From an uncultured Bacteroidales bacterium (GTDB taxonomy: Bacteria > Bacteroidota > Bacteroidia > Bacteroidales > UBA4417), in assembly GCA_903864265.1 (NCBI GenBank), contig CAIPFN010000065.1:1-39082 (forward strand): 39,082 nt of DNA, given 5' to 3'. The notes beneath the pieces are model-generated. The model made no database searches, was not told the origin of the DNA, and worked only from the letters and a program-made list of their open reading frames with translations. Of the stretch, positions 36,894-39,082 are shown piece by piece (positions within the stretch are counted from its first letter, which is position 1; each line of letters opens with the position of its first letter). The position numbers and the translations under genes are program-made.

Positions 36894-37912
36894 CAGTTTG
36901 ATTGCTTTAGTTTATTTGGTAAGCATCTCATTAATAGGTATAATCCTCCCGTCCTGCTCATGAATTACACATGCAGGCACTATCCACCCCGGCGGACGGT
37001 CCATGCTAAAGGGACTTCCACGGGTAAACGAGTCATATGATCCATGATGGGCAATTCCTGCACTTGCTGTCCGACTCTCCTCAGAAGTGCTGCCCGCAAT
37101 GCCTTTTCGTGGCCTGTAAAAATGTTTAAATACGGAACCAGGTGGCTTGGCTGCGCAGGTGTGCTGACGCACCGGCTCCTGGCCGGGCGGTGGCTTACAC
37201 CTCGGCATACCCGGAGTGCCCCATATTTGACTCACCTCACATTCAGGTGGGTAAACAGGTCCATGCTTGTTATAATTTAATATCATTCAATATTTTACAT
37301 TAAATGAACGTGCGGAAAATGGTGGTCGGCTCTTTCCGTAATCGCACCGGATCATCGTTTTTCGGTATACCTGCTTGTTGCGAAACTGTCAGATAATCTG
37401 TCAGTATACGGCAAGCAATATAATCCGGGCTTTACAGGGCAGCAGTTTCCCATTGGATACACTGCAGCATACCAACTTCATTTCATAAGCTATTGAATTA
37501 TAGTGTGATAAATGGATCGTTTCCGATCCGGGGGCGTTATCTGAATGATGCTGCTATGCCATGAGGATAGGGCAGCAGGAGTTGCCTTGCTGCAATGCTT
37601 GGGCTGTGTTGCGCTCGCCAGTACCCGATTTCCATTTTTATGGGTTGAATGCTACAGAGTGCCAAAACAAGGTTTTTTATCAGGGTAAAGCCAAAGCCAG
37701 GCTTTAACTTGTCTTCTGTTGCGCCGGGTGCTCAACACGCCCTTTTTCAGATGCAGGGCAATTCAGTGTATCAGGTAGCACAACACCGACAGGAGTTTTC
37801 ACGCATGCGGGGTGAATGCGGTGGTTGTATATATATCCGGTTTTTTTACCGTGGATTGATAATACATTCCGATATCACCTTGCATAATCAGGTTGTTCTC
37901 ATGCCCTTTGTC

Positions 37913-37944
37913 CCCTCTGCCGTCGGGCTAACGACGGCGGAGAG
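37913..37944. other. G/C-rich hairpin downstream of the 374-aa gene, copy 2
   Basis: CCTCTGCCGTCG pairs with CGACGGCGGAGAGG (two-base bulge) around GGCTAA. It looks like a dispersed intergenic hairpin of REP type; there is no T-run. Confidence 0.5.
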
Positions 37945-37958
37945 GATTACCGGGTTTG

Positions 37959-37974
37959 AAAAAGCAACTGTTGC
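37959..37974 (-). terminator. Possible weak terminator after the 374-aa gene, copy 2
   Basis: On the minus strand GCAA-CAG-TTGC is followed directly by TTTTT, 10-25 nt after the stop codon. The stem is only 4 bp. A related G/C dyad plus T-run (GTTGCTTTTTT) follows the copy 1 gene. Confidence 0.35.
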
Positions 37975-37984
37975 GTTTAAACCC

Positions 37985-39082
37985 TTACGGTTTAACAGGA
38001 AGTAAGCCAGGAGCCGGCATAGTTGCCCCTGCATTGATGGTTGGCCTTGGCTTGAGGGTTTGGGTTGCAATATCGTTTGCAAACAGGTCGACCCATGGAC
38101 ATGCCGAAGGCGTTCCGCCGGCTTCAGTGTGTATATCGCCGAGTTGCTCGGCAGGAGGCGCGCTTAAATTGGTGAGTCCGTCCACTGCTAAAGCTACCAC
38201 TTCGTCAGCCAGCCCCTGGTAGTTTACGGTAGTGCTGTGATCCAGTGTTACCCGAACATAAATAGATTCACCTGTGGCACCAACTGTTCCGCTCGGGTCA
38301 AGTGCAGTATACACATCGGGTGATGACCATATTCCGGCAGCAAGTGTCAATGCATGAGGCGTGGTAAAGTTTTTATCGGTTGCCCACTCAACATATACAG
38401 CTGCTTCGAGGGTAGTGCCGCCTAAAGTGAAGCTGGGTTTCCATGAAGTTGAAAAGTTAGCGGCTACTACTTCGTAGAACATATAGTCCGTTCCAAAATC
38501 GTAGATTACACCTTCGGGAGCTGTTGCATCATACTGTGCCTCAACTATATCATGAATGCATTTGTCGAGGTTAGCGCCATAGCCGGGAACCAGAGTTCCG
38601 GCCGTTATGGCAGTAGCCCCGCCGTTGAGGTTGGCAATATCCAGGGTAAAGGAATTCTGAGGGATGATTTTATACACTTTCATGTTCTGTGATATACAGG
38701 CGTCAGGGGTTGAAGCCGTATTTTTAACCTGTATAACTACAAACACAGGGTTGGCCGGATTGTATGTGAAACTCTTCCAGGTAATGTTTACCGTATTGGT
38801 TCCGGTAGCCGGGTTGTTGTACCCCACGCCTGTTGCACCAATGAGATTACTGGTTGGAATGATTTCACGGTTGGCTGTGAGTACTCCTGCATTGATAAAG
38901 TGCTGATCCTGGGTTACGAACCAGGTGTACTCCTTAGCCCCGGCCGGGGTAGGAACATCGATGGAATAGTCAAATGGCGTTCCTGCAATAGGATGAAGGG
39001 CATCTGCGGATAAACAGGTCACCGGGCGTGGAGCAAGCTGCCCGTATACAGTTGAGAAACTAATGGCAAAAAGGGCCACGAT
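37985..39082 (-). CDS. Secreted protein of unknown function, cassette family (374-aa type), copy 2, 5' end missing
   Basis: The reading frame is open to the window edge; the track's start at 39079 is a GTG inside the signal peptide (aligned to VLIAISFSTA in copy 1), so the true start lies a few codons outside. The 366 visible residues align end to end with copy 1 and most positions are identical, including EYTWFVTQDQHFINAG, DKCIHDIV, EGVIYDFGTDYMFYEVVAANF and NFTTPHA. Variable positions cluster after the signal peptide (TPFDYSID versus APYTYEVT) and in the TLGGTTLEAAVY region. The last 27 residues are identical to copy 1. Function is unknown. Confidence 0.85.
   Translation of the reverse strand: MVALFAISFSTVYGQLAPRPVTCLSADALHPIAGTPFDYSIDVPTPAGAKEYTWFVTQDQHFINAGVLTANREIIPTSNLIGATGVGYNNPATGTNTVNITWKSFTYNPANPVFVVIQVKNTASTPDACISQNMKVYKIIPQNSFTLDIANLNGGATAITAGTLVPGYGANLDKCIHDIVEAQYDATAPEGVIYDFGTDYMFYEVVAANFSTSWKPSFTLGGTTLEAAVYVEWATDKNFTTPHALTLAAGIWSSPDVYTALDPSGTVGATGESIYVRVTLDHSTTVNYQGLADEVVALAVDGLTNLSAPPAEQLGDIHTEAGGTPSACPWVDLFANDIATQTLKPRPTINAGATMPAPGLLPVKP

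Larger units (their letters stand above)
36894..37984. other. 1.1-kb gene-poor region inside cassette copy 2
   Basis: It corresponds in position to the 1.9-kb region of copy 1, but I see no sequence similarity between them apart from the last ~45 nt next to the 374-aa gene. A 124-aa minus ORF (36912-37286) ends 18 nt before the 235-aa gene; it has no signal peptide and is rich in Pro, so I do not call it. A G/C-rich hairpin lies at about 37913-37944 (CTGCCGTCG / CGACGGCGG with a bulge). Confidence 0.55.
32807..39082 (-). repeat. Cassette copy 2 (374-aa homologue - 235 aa - 791 aa - PorP/SprF)
   Basis: Same gene order, orientation, protein lengths and spacing as copy 1 at 15449-22559. The first gene is cut by the window edge. 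Divergence is spread over all four genes, so the duplication is not very recent. Confidence 0.88.

Noticed and set aside
36912-37286. 124-aa minus-strand ORF 18 nt before the 235-aa gene
   Set aside because: Position would suit an operon gene, but no counterpart exists in cassette copy 1, there is no signal peptide, and the Pro/Cys/His-rich N-terminal half looks random. A homologue would change this.

Overview
The window looks like chromosomal DNA of a Bacteroidota species, most likely an environmental member of the Bacteroidales in the broad sense. The evidence is a GyrB of the short (about 660 aa) type, PorP/SprF proteins, a type B (gliding-motility-associated) C-terminal sorting domain, DUF5916 and helix-hairpin-helix outer-membrane proteins, TAnnTTTG-type -7 promoter elements and the absence of strong Shine-Dalgarno sites. 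Genus or family cannot be fixed by reading alone.

Positions 1-12533 hold ordinary single genes. They are a DUF5916/CBM9-like outer-membrane protein, gyrB, a convergent DUF2461 gene sharing a bidirectional terminator with gyrB, a small PorV/FadL-like barrel followed by a helix-hairpin-helix barrel protein, a POT-family peptide transporter and a YhcC-like radical SAM protein. Positions 12534-13039 are a gene-free block of heptanucleotide tandem arrays and small hairpins. Positions 13040-15009 hold an OmpR-type response regulator and a sensor kinase (RprXY-like architecture), translationally overlapping, on the minus strand.

From 15449 to the right edge every convincing gene is on the minus strand and encodes a secreted or outer-membrane protein. 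This 24-kb block contains two paralogous copies of one four-gene cassette. In transcription order each copy is: a 374-aa secreted protein of unknown function (copy 2 runs off the window); a 226/235-aa secreted Ig-like protein; a 791-aa multidomain protein with PKD/SprB-like repeats, a cohesin-like domain and a type B sorting domain; and a 330-aa PorP/SprF protein. The last three are tightly packed (1-9 nt spacings); the 374-aa gene is separated from them by a 1.1-1.9 kb gene-poor stretch. Between the copies lies a gene for a 2929-aa adhesin-like protein with a glycine-rich N-terminus, twelve ~85-aa PKD-like repeats, further Ig-like repeats, two jelly-roll-like domains and HYR-like domains, but no recognisable T9SS sorting domain.

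The inferred biology is a surface or extracellular structure secreted through the type IX system, organised like the Flavobacterium sprC-sprD-sprB-sprF arrangement (cargo with type B sorting domain plus dedicated PorP-like partner), with two extra protein families whose role is unknown. The best candidate for something undescribed is the pair of cassettes, particularly the 374-aa family, whose last 27 residues are identical between copies although the DNA has diverged at synonymous sites.
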